The position numbers and the translations under genes are program-made. The notes under the pieces are model-generated. The model searched no databases. It was not told where the DNA came from and saw only the letters and a list, made by a program, of their open reading frames with translations. A stretch of DNA of 64,000 nucleotides from UBA2336 sp964419145 (GTDB taxonomy: Bacteria > Bacteroidota > Bacteroidia > Cytophagales > Cyclobacteriaceae): assembly GCA_964419145.1 (NCBI GenBank), contig CAYQOM010000007.1, positions 121,213 to 185,212 of the forward strand. Direction: 5' to 3'. Positions 36,217-44,833 of this stretch are shown piece by piece (the first letter of the stretch is position 1; every line of letters begins with the position of its first letter).

Positions 36217-37395
36217 ATGCCACACCCAACAACAAATCTCATTCACTCGGTACCGGTTGATACATTAACCGGCTCCATTTCTGTTCCCATTTATCAAACC
36301 GCCACCTATGTGCAGGAAGCACCTGGTGTTAACAAAGGTTTTGATTATGGCCGGTCGAACAACCCAACCCGACTTGCACTTGAAAACCTAGTGGCTAAGT
36401 TGGAAGGAGGCTCCGCAGCATTTGCATTTGCCACCGGACTTGCCGCTATTGATGCTGTATTAAAAACCCTGAAAACCGGTGATGAGATTATTGCCGTAGA
36501 TGATATTTATGGAGGCGCATACCGACTCTTTACGCACATCTACGAAAAGTTTGGCATTACTATTCACTACGTAGACACTACGGATGCCGACAACATCCGC
36601 GACTACATCAGTTCAAAAACAAAATTGGTTTGGCTGGAATCGCCCACTAATCCAACCTTAAAAGTTTCTGACATTAAAAAAATTGCGACTCTTGCTCATG
36701 CAAAAGGTGCGCGGGTTGTAGTGGATAACACCTTTGCCTCTCCGGTTGCACAGCAGCCCTTTAAATTGGGTGCCGATATTGTTATCCACAGCGGCACAAA
36801 ATACCTGGGCGGTCACTCCGACCTGGTAGCGGGTTTGGTGGTGGTGAATACTCCTGAGCTTGCCGAACAAATCAAATTCATCCAAAATGCATCAGGCGGA
36901 ATTTTAGGCCCACAGGATTGTTGGCTTACTATTCGAGGCATTGAAACCGTAACGCTTCGCGTTGAGCGCCAATGCAAAACCGCACTTCGGGTGGCTGAAT
37001 TTCTTCAGTCGTGCGAGGAAGTTGAGAATGTTTATTACCCGGGATTGCCATCTCACAAAAATCATGAGTTGGCGAAGCAGCAGCAAAACGGTTTGTACGG
37101 AGGAGTAATTTCCTTTTCACTGAAAGAAGATACCGAGGAGGCCGCTGTTGCATTGGTAACCTCTACCCAATACTTCAAGCTGGCCGAAAGTCTGGGTGGC
37201 GTAAAAAGTCTCATTTGCCATCCGGCACAGATGACGCACAAATCCATTCCGCGTGAAAAAAGGTTGCAATCAGGTGTTGTTGATTCGCTTATCCGTTTGT
37301 CGTGTGGGATTGAAGAGGCAGAAGATTTAATAGCCGACATCAAACAAGCATTTGAAAAAATAAAAAAACAAGAAACCGTAGAAGTCTTTAATTAA
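36217..37395 (+). CDS. metB: Trans-sulfuration PLP enzyme (cystathionine gamma-synthase/lyase family)
   Basis: A 392-residue PLP enzyme. Lys195 in HSGTKYLGGHSD holds the cofactor; YGRSNNPTRLALE and AESLGGVKSLICHPA are family signatures. Sequence alone does not firmly separate synthase from gamma-lyase, so metB is a contextual name. Next to metX and metY a synthase (acetylhomoserine plus cysteine) is plausible; a lyase would return cysteine from cystathionine. Either would link the operon to cysteine, which fits a cysteine-sensing leader. Confidence 0.88.
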   Translation: MPHPTTNLIHSVPVDTLTGSISVPIYQTATYVQEAPGVNKGFDYGRSNNPTRLALENLVAKLEGGSAAFAFATGLAAIDAVLKTLKTGDEIIAVDDIYGGAYRLFTHIYEKFGITIHYVDTTDADNIRDYISSKTKLVWLESPTNPTLKVSDIKKIATLAHAKGARVVVDNTFASPVAQQPFKLGADIVIHSGTKYLGGHSDLVAGLVVVNTPELAEQIKFIQNASGGILGPQDCWLTIRGIETVTLRVERQCKTALRVAEFLQSCEEVENVYYPGLPSHKNHELAKQQQNGLYGGVISFSLKEDTEEAAVALVTSTQYFKLAESLGGVKSLICHPAQMTHKSIPREKRLQSGVVDSLIRLSCGIEEAEDLIADIKQAFEKIKKQETVEVFN

Positions 37396-37400
37396 TCAGT

Positions 37401-38630
37401 ATGAAAAAGAACTTAAAATTAGGCCTGTTCGGATTTGGATGTGTGGGGCAAGGCCTTCATCATGTGTTGCATGAAACCAACGGCATAAAAGCAGAGATCA
37501 AAAAGATCTGCGTAAAGAACCCAAACAAAAAGCGTTCATTGCCTGATCATTTTTTTACACTCAATGCAGAAGATATTTTGCTTGATCCGGAAATTGATGT
37601 GGTGGTTGAATTAATTGACGATGCTTCTGCCGCATTTAGCATTGTTAAAAAGGCGCTACAAAACGGGAAGCATGTTGTAACGGCAAATAAAAAAATGTTA
37701 GCCGAAAACCTGGAGGAAATTTTTCACCTCCAACAGCAATACAATAAATCCGTATTGTACGAAGGGGCCGTGTGTGGCAGTATTCCCATCTTACGCAATC
37801 TTGAGGAATACTACGATAACGATTTGATCTCAGGCATTGAAGGAATTTTCAACGGTTCTACCAATTACATCCTCACTAAAGTTTTTGAAGAACGTAAAAA
37901 CTATGGCGATGCGTTGCGACAGGCACAGGAACTGGGTTTTGCCGAAAGTGATCCGAGCCTGGATGTAAAAGGGTTTGACCCGAAATTCAAATTGGTCATT
38001 GCCATCGCGCATGCATTTGGCGTATTTGTTAAGCCGGAGCAAATCTTCAACATCGGCATTGACAGCATAAGCGACCTGGATTTAAAATTTGCACGCGAAA
38101 AAGGGTACGGCATTAAATTGGTGGCTCGCGCCATCAAATCCGGTAACGAAGTGTTTGGGTTGGTGGCTCCGCAATTCGTTGATCCGCATCACCCGTTGAG
38201 TTCGGTGCGTAACGAATACAATGCGGTAACCGTACAAGGAGCCTTTTCGGAAAAGCAGCTTTTTGTTGGAAAAGGAGCTGGCAGCTATCCAACCGGTTCG
38301 GCCGTACTGTCCGACATTTCAGCCCTTACGTACGACTACCGCTACGAATACAAAAAGCTGCACCAACAAGCCAACTTGGAATTCTCAAACGAAACCTCCA
38401 TCGAGGCGTTCGTCCGGTTCCCGCATGGCACAGCCATTTCCATTCAGGATTTCGAAGAATTCCAGTCAGGCTATGCCTCAAACGGACAGCACTACATGCT
38501 GGGTCGGGTAAGCCTGAAAAAACTGGCGGACTGGGCAACCTGGGAAAACGTGGGGATCATCCTTTCCCCAGAGGCCCGGTTCATCACCAAAACGGAAAAA
38601 AGTGAAGTGTTGACATACTCTGCCGCCTGA
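37401..38630 (+). CDS. hom: Homoserine dehydrogenase
   Basis: A 409-residue monofunctional homoserine dehydrogenase that supplies homoserine for metX. The nucleotide motif is GLFGFGCVGQGLH. The catalytic region has GSIPILRNLEEYYDND, GIFNGSTNYILTK and GFAESDPSLDVKGFD. The C-terminal 80 residues extend beyond the core and may be an ACT-like regulatory part. It starts six bases after metB and closes the operon. An aspartokinase is not adjacent, unlike the fused form in some bacteria. Confidence 0.93.
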   Translation: MKKNLKLGLFGFGCVGQGLHHVLHETNGIKAEIKKICVKNPNKKRSLPDHFFTLNAEDILLDPEIDVVVELIDDASAAFSIVKKALQNGKHVVTANKKMLAENLEEIFHLQQQYNKSVLYEGAVCGSIPILRNLEEYYDNDLISGIEGIFNGSTNYILTKVFEERKNYGDALRQAQELGFAESDPSLDVKGFDPKFKLVIAIAHAFGVFVKPEQIFNIGIDSISDLDLKFAREKGYGIKLVARAIKSGNEVFGLVAPQFVDPHHPLSSVRNEYNAVTVQGAFSEKQLFVGKGAGSYPTGSAVLSDISALTYDYRYEYKKLHQQANLEFSNETSIEAFVRFPHGTAISIQDFEEFQSGYASNGQHYMLGRVSLKKLADWATWENVGIILSPEARFITKTEKSEVLTYSAA

Positions 38631-38709
38631 AATAGCGCTGCGGCTTGAACATGATGAACATCAGGGCAAAAAACTGTGTTTTTATATGCAGTTTCACCCT
38701 TGGGAGCAA

Positions 38710-38717
38710 TATATTTG
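38710..38717 (+). promoter_or_regulatory. Candidate -7 box of nqrF
   Basis: TATATTTG matches TAnnTTTG; the ATG follows 23 bases later. A matching -33 box is not obvious. Confidence 0.45.
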
Positions 38718-38740
38718 TGACCCATAAAACCTGATTTTAC

Positions 38741-40039
38741 ATGGTCATTGCAGCGTCTATTCTCGCGTTTACCTTCATTATCCTTTTGCTGGTTGCCCTG
38801 CTTTTGTTTGCCCAGAAGAAACTGGTGCAATCGGGCCCGGTACGGCTCTTTATTAATGGAGACGAGCAAAACCCGATTACCGTTTCTGCCGGTTCCTCCC
38901 TGTTAACCACCCTGGCCAACCAGAAAATCTTCATTCCATCAGCCTGTGGCGGTGGCGGAACCTGTGCCATGTGCAAGTGCGTGGTAGAAGACGGGGGTGG
39001 CGATGTGTTGCCCACTGAAATGGGCCACTTAAGCCGTAAGGAAAAGGCCGACCATGTACGCCTGAGCTGCCAGGTAAAAGTGAAACAGGATATGCGCATC
39101 CGCATACCGGAAGAAATTTTTGGTATCAAGAAGTGGGAATGCGAAGTGGTGTCGAACTATAATGTATCGACTTTTATTAAAGAATTTGTAGTGAAGTTGC
39201 CTCCGGGCGAAACGCTGAACTTTGAGGCTGGCGGATACATTCAGATTGACGTTCCCGCGATCAACGTAGATTTCAAAACCATGGACATCACCCCGCATCC
39301 GGAGTTGGGCCACAAACCCGATGTATTTCAGGGCGATTGGGATAAGTTCAAGCTGTGGGATCTGAAAATGAAAAACGATGAGCCTATTTTCCGAGCTTAC
39401 TCCATGGCCAACCACCCGGCAGAAGGAAATATTGTGATGTTGAACATCCGAATTGCCACGCCACCGTGGGATCGTGCCAACAATAAATGGATGGATGTTA
39501 ATCCGGGTATTTGTTCTTCGTATGTATTCTCCCGCAAGCCAGGTGATAAAGTAACCATCTCCGGCCCTTACGGTGAATTCCACATCAACCCTACCCAACG
39601 CGAAATGGTTTACATAGGTGGTGGTGCCGGTATGGCTCCGTTGCGTGCGCAGATTTTCCACCTGTTCCATACTGAAAAAACAAATCGTAAAGTTTCGTAT
39701 TGGTATGGTGGCCGCTCCAAAAAAGAACTTTTCTACGTAGAGCACTTCCGTAAGATTGAACAGGAGTTCCCGAACTTCCAGTTCAACATTGGTTTGTCTG
39801 AACCCCTTCCGGAAGACAACTGGAAAGTAAAGAAGAGCTTAGACGACAAAGAAGCCGATGGCTATGTTGGTTTTATTCACCAGTGTTTGTACGACAACTA
39901 CCTGAAAAACCATCCGGCTCCTGAGGATATTGAATTCTACCTGTGCGGTCCTCCGTTGATGAACGCAGCCGTGCTGAAAATGCTGGACGACATGGGTACA
40001 CCTAAAGAAAACATCCGCTTTGACGACTTTGGCGGCTGA
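38741..40039 (+). CDS. nqrF: Na+-translocating NADH:quinone reductase subunit F
   Basis: A 432-residue protein with one N-terminal membrane span (ASILAFTFIILLLVALLLFA), a plant-type 2Fe-2S domain with the cluster motif CGGGGTCAMCKC (Cys69, 75, 78) and a ferredoxin-reductase part with FAD motif RAYSMANHP, GPYGEFHI and the NADH-binding YIGGGAGMAPLRAQ. It is the electron entry subunit of Na+-NQR. The nqrA-E genes are not in the window, and the gene has its own promoter-like box and terminator. Confidence 0.95.
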   Translation: MVIAASILAFTFIILLLVALLLFAQKKLVQSGPVRLFINGDEQNPITVSAGSSLLTTLANQKIFIPSACGGGGTCAMCKCVVEDGGGDVLPTEMGHLSRKEKADHVRLSCQVKVKQDMRIRIPEEIFGIKKWECEVVSNYNVSTFIKEFVVKLPPGETLNFEAGGYIQIDVPAINVDFKTMDITPHPELGHKPDVFQGDWDKFKLWDLKMKNDEPIFRAYSMANHPAEGNIVMLNIRIATPPWDRANNKWMDVNPGICSSYVFSRKPGDKVTISGPYGEFHINPTQREMVYIGGGAGMAPLRAQIFHLFHTEKTNRKVSYWYGGRSKKELFYVEHFRKIEQEFPNFQFNIGLSEPLPEDNWKVKKSLDDKEADGYVGFIHQCLYDNYLKNHPAPEDIEFYLCGPPLMNAAVLKMLDDMGTPKENIRFDDFGG

Positions 40040-40065
40040 TCATTGAAATAAAAAAACAAGCATCA

Positions 40066-40105
40066 GAGGGCATTGCAATCGTTTGTAATGCCCTCCTTTA
40101 TTTTT
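40066..40105 (+). terminator. Rho-independent terminator after nqrF
   Basis: A 9-base perfect stem GAGGGCATT/AATGCCCTC with a 12-base loop is followed by CTTTATTTTT. Confidence 0.88.
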
Positions 40106-40161
40106 GAGTATTTGAAATCACCTTTCAATTCGCTTATTTAGATTGATCCAAACCCAACCCG

Positions 40162-40710
40162 GTGAAAAAGGCTTTTGCCATATTCTTTTTGTCGCTCTTC
40201 CTTTTTTATACAGGAGGATACTACCTGGTTTTTGTTGCCCTGAAACATCAATCGAATAAAAAACTGGCGCAACTCTTTGATTCGGGCGAGTATGCAGAAG
40301 AAGAAACCCTGACCATTAAAATTCCGGTTACCCTCCCCTACCCGGTATATGCAAACGGGTTTGAACGGGTTAATGGGGAGTTTGAATACAAAGGCGAATA
40401 TTTCAAACTCGTAAAGCATAAACTTGAAGGCGACACCTTACATATCGTTTGCTTTAAAGATGTAAAAGCAAAAAGCATTTCCACCGCTCTGTCAGATTTT
40501 GCCAAGCTATCAAACGACATTCCGCTATCATCTAAATCTCCGATAAGTATTATCGGTAAAATGATTAAAGATTATGAGCCGCTTCCACAGTTAGACCTGA
40601 CCCACCAGGATACAGGCTGGAGCAGAAATGCCCCCTTTGGAAACATGCAGTTGTTCATCCCTGAAATAACCCTTCCGGTGTTCTCGCCCCCTCCAAAGCA
40701 GGTTTGCTAA
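40162..40710 (+). CDS. Exported hypothetical protein
   Basis: A 182-residue protein starting with GTG, with a hydrophobic N-terminus (KAFAIFFLSLFLFYTGGYYL) that may be a signal or an anchor. The mature part has no recognised motif; it includes a beta-rich stretch (GEFEYKGEYFKLVKHKLEGD) and a proline-rich end (LPVFSPPPKQVC). It precedes the barrel protein gene by 100 bases on the same strand. I do not recognise the family. Confidence 0.65.
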   Translation: MKKAFAIFFLSLFLFYTGGYYLVFVALKHQSNKKLAQLFDSGEYAEEETLTIKIPVTLPYPVYANGFERVNGEFEYKGEYFKLVKHKLEGDTLHIVCFKDVKAKSISTALSDFAKLSNDIPLSSKSPISIIGKMIKDYEPLPQLDLTHQDTGWSRNAPFGNMQLFIPEITLPVFSPPPKQVC

Positions 40711-40810
40711 CGTATTGATTTTTGTGTTGCCACAATCCACGTGAGCCTTTGGGCTAGTGCGCGTTTGTGTATGCAACTATGTACCCCATTTTAAACCTGC
40801 AAACACTACT

Positions 40811-41896
40811 ATGAAAAAAATATTTACGTATCCACTAATACTGCTTGCTGTATTGGCAAGCACCACACACTTCGTACAGGCACAAGGCTGTGTAGCCGTG
40901 CGAAACATGTCGAGCTGTTCATTAACGTATGACAGCACCACCAACTCCAAGTGGCAGCTCTCACTAAACTACCGGTTCTTCGAATCGTATAAACATTTTC
41001 GTGGCGACCACGAAGAAAAAGAACGCGTAGAAAATGGAACAGAGGTAATCAATCACGACAACTCGATTCTGCTTGGCGTGTTGTACTCATTTAATAATAG
41101 AATAAGTGCGGCAGTAACGATACCGTACCTATTCATTGATCGCTCATCCTTATATGAACATAAGGGCAACAACAGCGGGGAACGTTACCACACCTCATCG
41201 AAAGGGCTGGGCGATATGCGCATCAGCGGATATTACAATGTTCTACCCTCGAATCATAAAACATTTCTTACCATTGGTTTAGGTGTTAAACTACCGACAG
41301 GTAATTATAACTATGAAGACTATTTCCATAAGACGGGATCACAGGGGCAAGACACACTGGTACTCCGTGCGGTAGATCAGTCCATTCAGCCGGGTGATGG
41401 CGGCACTGGCGCTATTATTGAGTTTGATTTCGCGCAGCAAGTGGGGAGAAGCTTCCAGGTATTTGCTACGGGTATGTATATGTTCAACCCACGCAACACA
41501 AATGGCACGTTGCGTAGCCCAAACCTGGTGAACAACATTCCACTTTCCAATGAAATGTCGGTGGTTGATCAATTCTTATTCCGGTTAGGTGGCCGGTATT
41601 TGGTAAATAAATTTCAATTCGCATTGGGCGGAAGATACGAGGGCATTCCGGTTGAAGATGTTTTTGGCAAGAGTGACGGATTCAGGAGGCCGGGCTACAT
41701 CATCTCCCTGGAACCAGCCATCACCTACTCATCCGGCAAGCATACATTCGGTGTGAATTGCCCCATTGCATTGGAGCGCAACCGCACACAAAGTGTACTG
41801 GATAAACGCAGAACTGAAGTACTGGGAACCTACCAACATGGCGATGCCGCCTTTGCCGATTACCTGGTGTCACTCTCGTATGCGTATCGATTATAG
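40811..41896 (+). CDS. Outer membrane beta-barrel protein (transporter-like)
   Basis: About 361 residues from the ATG at 40811, where a signal peptide begins (KIFTYPLILLAVLASTTHFV). The mature protein starts with a two-cysteine stretch, GCVAVRNMSSCSL, and continues with amphipathic strands (KWQLSLNYRFFESYKHFRG, LGVYYSFN-like repeats and GDMRISGYYNVL). The last residue context (SLSYAYRL) fits an outer membrane barrel. The substrate is unknown. An upstream in-frame extension from 40757 contains no signal and is not used. Confidence 0.7.
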   Translation: MKKIFTYPLILLAVLASTTHFVQAQGCVAVRNMSSCSLTYDSTTNSKWQLSLNYRFFESYKHFRGDHEEKERVENGTEVINHDNSILLGVLYSFNNRISAAVTIPYLFIDRSSLYEHKGNNSGERYHTSSKGLGDMRISGYYNVLPSNHKTFLTIGLGVKLPTGNYNYEDYFHKTGSQGQDTLVLRAVDQSIQPGDGGTGAIIEFDFAQQVGRSFQVFATGMYMFNPRNTNGTLRSPNLVNNIPLSNEMSVVDQFLFRLGGRYLVNKFQFALGGRYEGIPVEDVFGKSDGFRRPGYIISLEPAITYSSGKHTFGVNCPIALERNRTQSVLDKRRTEVLGTYQHGDAAFADYLVSLSYAYRL

Positions 41897-41936
41897 CATC
41901 TAAATAAAGTTCTTAAAAATAAACAGGTTGAGTGTT

Positions 41937-41991
41937 TAAGCTTGTCGGGGTGAGGAAACCGTGGTTAAGGGTGCCCACTCTGGCAGGCTTA
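41937..41991 (+). ncRNA. Possible structured RNA in the 161-base intergenic region
   Basis: TAAGCTTGTC (41937-41946) pairs with GGCAGGCTTA (41982-41991), two pairs being G-U. Inside, GGT/ACC and GTGG/CCAC can form two further hairpins, giving a three-way junction. No riboswitch class was recognised and no T run follows, so it is not a simple terminator. Confidence 0.3.
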
Positions 41992-42057
41992 ATTTATTTA
42001 TATCCATGAGGAAGGTGTTTTCAATTCTGTCTATCTTCACCCATATTTTTAATCGCT

Positions 42058-43218
42058 ATGGATTTAACCATCTTTTTCTCCCCGCTTGACGAATCCATTT
42101 ATTCGAATATTACTTCTTCATCCTCCTTTTATAAAAGTATCCGGTTTTTTGGTGAAAAAATGCCCGACTATAAAGATGCGCACATCGCCCTGATTGGCGT
42201 AACGGAAAACCGGGGAGCCGGAAACAATACGGGCACATCAAAAGCCGCAGATGAAATCAGGAAAAAACTCTATGCCCTCAAAAAAGGCAGCGGCAAATAC
42301 CGCATTGTCGACCTGGGTAATTTAAAACCAGGACATGATCTACAAGAAACTTACACGCGCATCAGCGAAGTGTGCCGCATATTATTAGAGAACAATGTAC
42401 TTCCTATCATCCTGGGTGGCTCACACGATCTGGATTATGGTCAGTATGCTGCATACGAAACCATGGAAAAGCTCATCAGCTTTTTGAATGTAGATGCGTT
42501 TCTGGATTTAGATGATGATCGTGAAGCCCCGGCACACAAGCAACACATTCATAAAGTATTGTTGCATGAACCGAATTATCTATTTAGCTACACACACCTC
42601 GCCTATCAAAGTTACCTCATCGATCAGCTTTCGGTAGCCGTACTGGAAAAACTTTACTTCGAAGCTTTTCGCATCGGACAGATGCGAACCAACCTGCAGG
42701 AGATGGAGCCCGTTATCCGCAATGCCGACATGCTGTCGTTCGATATCACCGCCATCAAATCGGCTGATGCGCCTGGAAATGCCTACGCTCAACCCTTTGG
42801 ACTAACCGGTGAAGAGGCTTGCCAGATTTGCTGGTATGCCGGGCAAAATGAAAAGTTAAGCTCCGTTGGTTTTTATGAATACAACCCGGAACTGGATGAT
42901 GTACACAAAAAAACCGCCAGCGTGGTAGCCACCATGGTGTGGTATTTTATTGAAGGCTACTACCACCGTAAGAAGGAACAAAATTTCAAGAGCAACGATT
43001 TCTTAAAATACGTAGTGGCCATGCCGGTAGAAAACGAAACCATTACTTTTTACAAGAGCAAGTTCAGCGAACGCTGGTGGATGGAAGTGCCCTACCCAGG
43101 CGGCTTTGAGCGCTACGCCCGCAACAGCATTGTGCCCTGTAGCTACAACGACTACCAAACCGCCACGAAAGGCGAAGTGCCCGAGCGGTATATCAGTATG
43201 GTGGCAAAGTTGAGTTAG
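42058..43218 (+). CDS. Arginase/formimidoylglutamase-fold protein lacking canonical metal ligands
   Basis: A 386-residue ureohydrolase-fold protein, annotated as formimidoylglutamase in relatives. The usual manganese motifs are altered: GGDHS is GGSHDLDYG (residues 120-128), DAHxD is VDAFLDLD (Asp146, Asp150, with Phe for the ligand His) and SxDxDxxDP is SFDITAIKSADAPG. Two or more metal ligands are therefore missing, and hydrolase activity is doubtful. The C-terminal 100 residues extend beyond the arginase core. The stop codon at 43216-43218 overlaps the last base of the attC-like site. Confidence 0.85.
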   Translation: MDLTIFFSPLDESIYSNITSSSSFYKSIRFFGEKMPDYKDAHIALIGVTENRGAGNNTGTSKAADEIRKKLYALKKGSGKYRIVDLGNLKPGHDLQETYTRISEVCRILLENNVLPIILGGSHDLDYGQYAAYETMEKLISFLNVDAFLDLDDDREAPAHKQHIHKVLLHEPNYLFSYTHLAYQSYLIDQLSVAVLEKLYFEAFRIGQMRTNLQEMEPVIRNADMLSFDITAIKSADAPGNAYAQPFGLTGEEACQICWYAGQNEKLSSVGFYEYNPELDDVHKKTASVVATMVWYFIEGYYHRKKEQNFKSNDFLKYVVAMPVENETITFYKSKFSERWWMEVPYPGGFERYARNSIVPCSYNDYQTATKGEVPERYISMVAKLS

Positions 43219-43303
43219 TTCAACGTTTGTGTTTATGACGTTGTGTTGTTAAAAATAATAAACGTCAGACCGATAACACAATGGCATAAACACTTTGTTG
43301 GGC
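43218..43303 (-). other. attC-like integron recombination site
   Basis: Read on the minus strand, an 86-base imperfect palindrome starts with GCCCAAC (RYYYAAC, 43303-43297) and ends with GTTGAAC (GTTRRRY, 43224-43218). Next to these are unpaired AAA and AAAC spacers, then a 9-base perfect stem GTGTTTATG/CATAAACAC, a 3-by-3 internal loop, a 7-base stem TTGTGTT/AACACAA and a variable loop. This order of outer R boxes, unpaired spacer, inner stem and variable end is that of folded attC sites. It begins five bases beyond the stop codon of the DUF4145-like gene, the normal place in a gene cassette. Confidence 0.65.
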
Positions 43304-43308
43304 GCTGT

Positions 43309-43971
43309 TCATTTCATTTTGGGCTTCCCAATGTTTTCAAGTTTTTTATTCAATTCCTGCTTACGTCTCTCCAGTTTTTTTGGTTGGATGAATGTAAAAT
43401 CAAACAAGGCTTCGATCACTTCGATGAGCCACTCAGCTTCACCAATTTCAATGGGAACTATTTCTCCAGTTGATTTGTCCTTAGTTGGATGGGCAGCCAG
43501 GTTTCCTATTTGCCTAATTGCATCCACTGCTGTTGTTAAGTGAGAAGGGACTCCAACAATATTAACAAACTTTTCAATTTCAGCTGAAAGAGTTTTCTCA
43601 TTGATTTTATACTGCTCCCTCAAAATATTTTGGAGAAGCCGTCTAGTCAAAGCGGCAGAAGCCTTAGGGCTTGATGACAAAACTTTTAAGGCTTCTTCAT
43701 AGTCTTCGAGATATAGTTTTGGAATGTCTACGGTGTTTTCAAGTCTGCCTTCTTTTGGGAAAATCATTTTTTGCCATTCAGGGTTTGGTATTCTCACTTC
43801 GCCAGCTTCGAGTTTTGAGTTCCCGTGTAATAAATAAACTAATGGCTTTTCACAATTGGGACAAAGGGCGTACAAAATTTCATATTGACTCCATCCCTCT
43901 GAAGGCTTTCTAATTGCTTCGGTTGAGTAGAAAGAAGCATGTACTATAGTGGAGCAATGCGGACATGTCAT
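43309..43971 (-). CDS. DUF4145-like (HEPN-related) protein with N-terminal zinc ribbon
   Basis: A 220-residue protein. The N-terminus has CPHC (residues 3-6) and CPNC (near residue 38), a likely zinc ribbon. The C-terminal half is the DUF4145 region, with AVDAIRQIGNLAAHP holding an Arg and a His spaced as in HEPN folds, where such residues form an RNase site. DUF4145 domains have been grouped with HEPN and are frequent in restriction and other defence loci. It is encoded 15 bases after the 273-residue gene, and both lie inside the putative cassette. Base composition is more AT-rich than the flanking genes. Confidence 0.75.
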   Translation of the reverse strand: MTCPHCSTIVHASFYSTEAIRKPSEGWSQYEILYALCPNCEKPLVYLLHGNSKLEAGEVRIPNPEWQKMIFPKEGRLENTVDIPKLYLEDYEEALKVLSSSPKASAALTRRLLQNILREQYKINEKTLSAEIEKFVNIVGVPSHLTTAVDAIRQIGNLAAHPTKDKSTGEIVPIEIGEAEWLIEVIEALFDFTFIQPKKLERRKQELNKKLENIGKPKMK

Positions 43972-43986
43972 ATTCTAAATGTTTTG

Positions 43987-44808
43987 TTATGTTGGATTTG
44001 TTAAATCTCTCCAAGTCTCGTTAAATGTGTCCTCGGAAATTTTTCTGTGTTTTATCTTATCCAGTCCAAAGCCGTATGGAAACAAATTCCTTAATTCTTT
44101 GTCAGCGGAGTCAATATACTTCCCGTAAAACTCAATTATGGTCTTATGTTTTCTAACTATATCAAAGATTCTGGTGTTGAGTAGTTTTGTGTATCTTTCT
44201 TCTGACTTTGAACTCTTTGAATGAATTATCTCATTTCTTAAGTCCTCAAGCTCAATAAATGGAGCCCACCAACTTTCGGTCGTTGGATCATTAGTCTTAA
44301 GTGCATCTCTTAACACAATCTTAAATTTGTCCCGAAGAGTAAAAGTTTGTTCGATTGCATTCTTATTCCAAATCTTTACCACTCCTGTCTTCTCTTCTTT
44401 CATTATTTCGTAGTCCTCTGGTATAAAAATATTTGCTAAGGCTTCAAGCGAAGTGTAAGCAAGTATGACTGAGGTAATGGCTTTTTCAAAGTAATTATAA
44501 AACGCTTTTTGCTCGTCTTTACCAACTGTCCTTAATGGGTATGGTTTCCCATAAGGAAAGATGTATTCCAAGTAATACATCTCCGCTTCGTGAATTTGAT
44601 TTGTAGCTATGTTTGAATATAGTCCGATGTCGTTGGGTTTGTCCATCATTATAGCAACATCATTTGCTTCCAAGACCCAATTTGTCGGCCAGACTAATCG
44701 TTTCTTGGGCTTTTCCTCGCAAATCCAAATGTCGGGTTTGGATACCCTAGAGTCCCGTTTATCCCTGAACTCTTGATTCAAGTTGTCGGCTATTTCTTCA
44801 ATGTCCAT
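43987..44808 (-). CDS. Hypothetical protein with HEPN-like RxxxxH motif
   Basis: A 273-residue cytoplasmic protein of mainly helical composition. No named family was recognised. ELEDLRNEIIHSKSSKS near residue 195 carries the RNxxxH pattern characteristic of HEPN ribonucleases. The N-terminal part has KPKKRLVWPTNWVLEANDV, and a long helix contains FEKAITSVILAYTSLEALAN. Its ATG is 18 bases from the GTTGGGC core at 44833-44827. It is first in a two-gene unit with the DUF4145-like protein. A role in defence or RNA cleavage is inference only. Confidence 0.65.
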   Translation of the reverse strand: MDIEEIADNLNQEFRDKRDSRVSKPDIWICEEKPKKRLVWPTNWVLEANDVAIMMDKPNDIGLYSNIATNQIHEAEMYYLEYIFPYGKPYPLRTVGKDEQKAFYNYFEKAITSVILAYTSLEALANIFIPEDYEIMKEEKTGVVKIWNKNAIEQTFTLRDKFKIVLRDALKTNDPTTESWWAPFIELEDLRNEIIHSKSSKSEERYTKLLNTRIFDIVRKHKTIIEFYGKYIDSADKELRNLFPYGFGLDKIKHRKISEDTFNETWRDLTNPT

Positions 44809-44826
44809 TGTCTAAAAATGAATTGC

Positions 44827-44833
44827 GCCCAAC
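44827..44833 (-). other. Integron core-like site (GTTGGGC) at the 5' end of the two-gene cassette
   Basis: On the minus strand GTTGGGC matches the core GTTRRRY. The surrounding TGTTGGGCGCAATTCATT is the inverted counterpart of TGTTGGGCGCTGTTCATT at 43296-43313, with two mismatches in 18. No attC palindrome extends from it to the right; a separate perfect dyad, ATATATTCA-T-TGAATATAT, lies nearby. Confidence 0.5.

Noticed and set aside
40757..40810. An N-terminal extension of the barrel protein containing RVCVCNY
   Set aside because: It resembles a Cys leader at first sight, but it is in frame with a downstream ATG that starts a clear signal peptide and it has only two cysteines.
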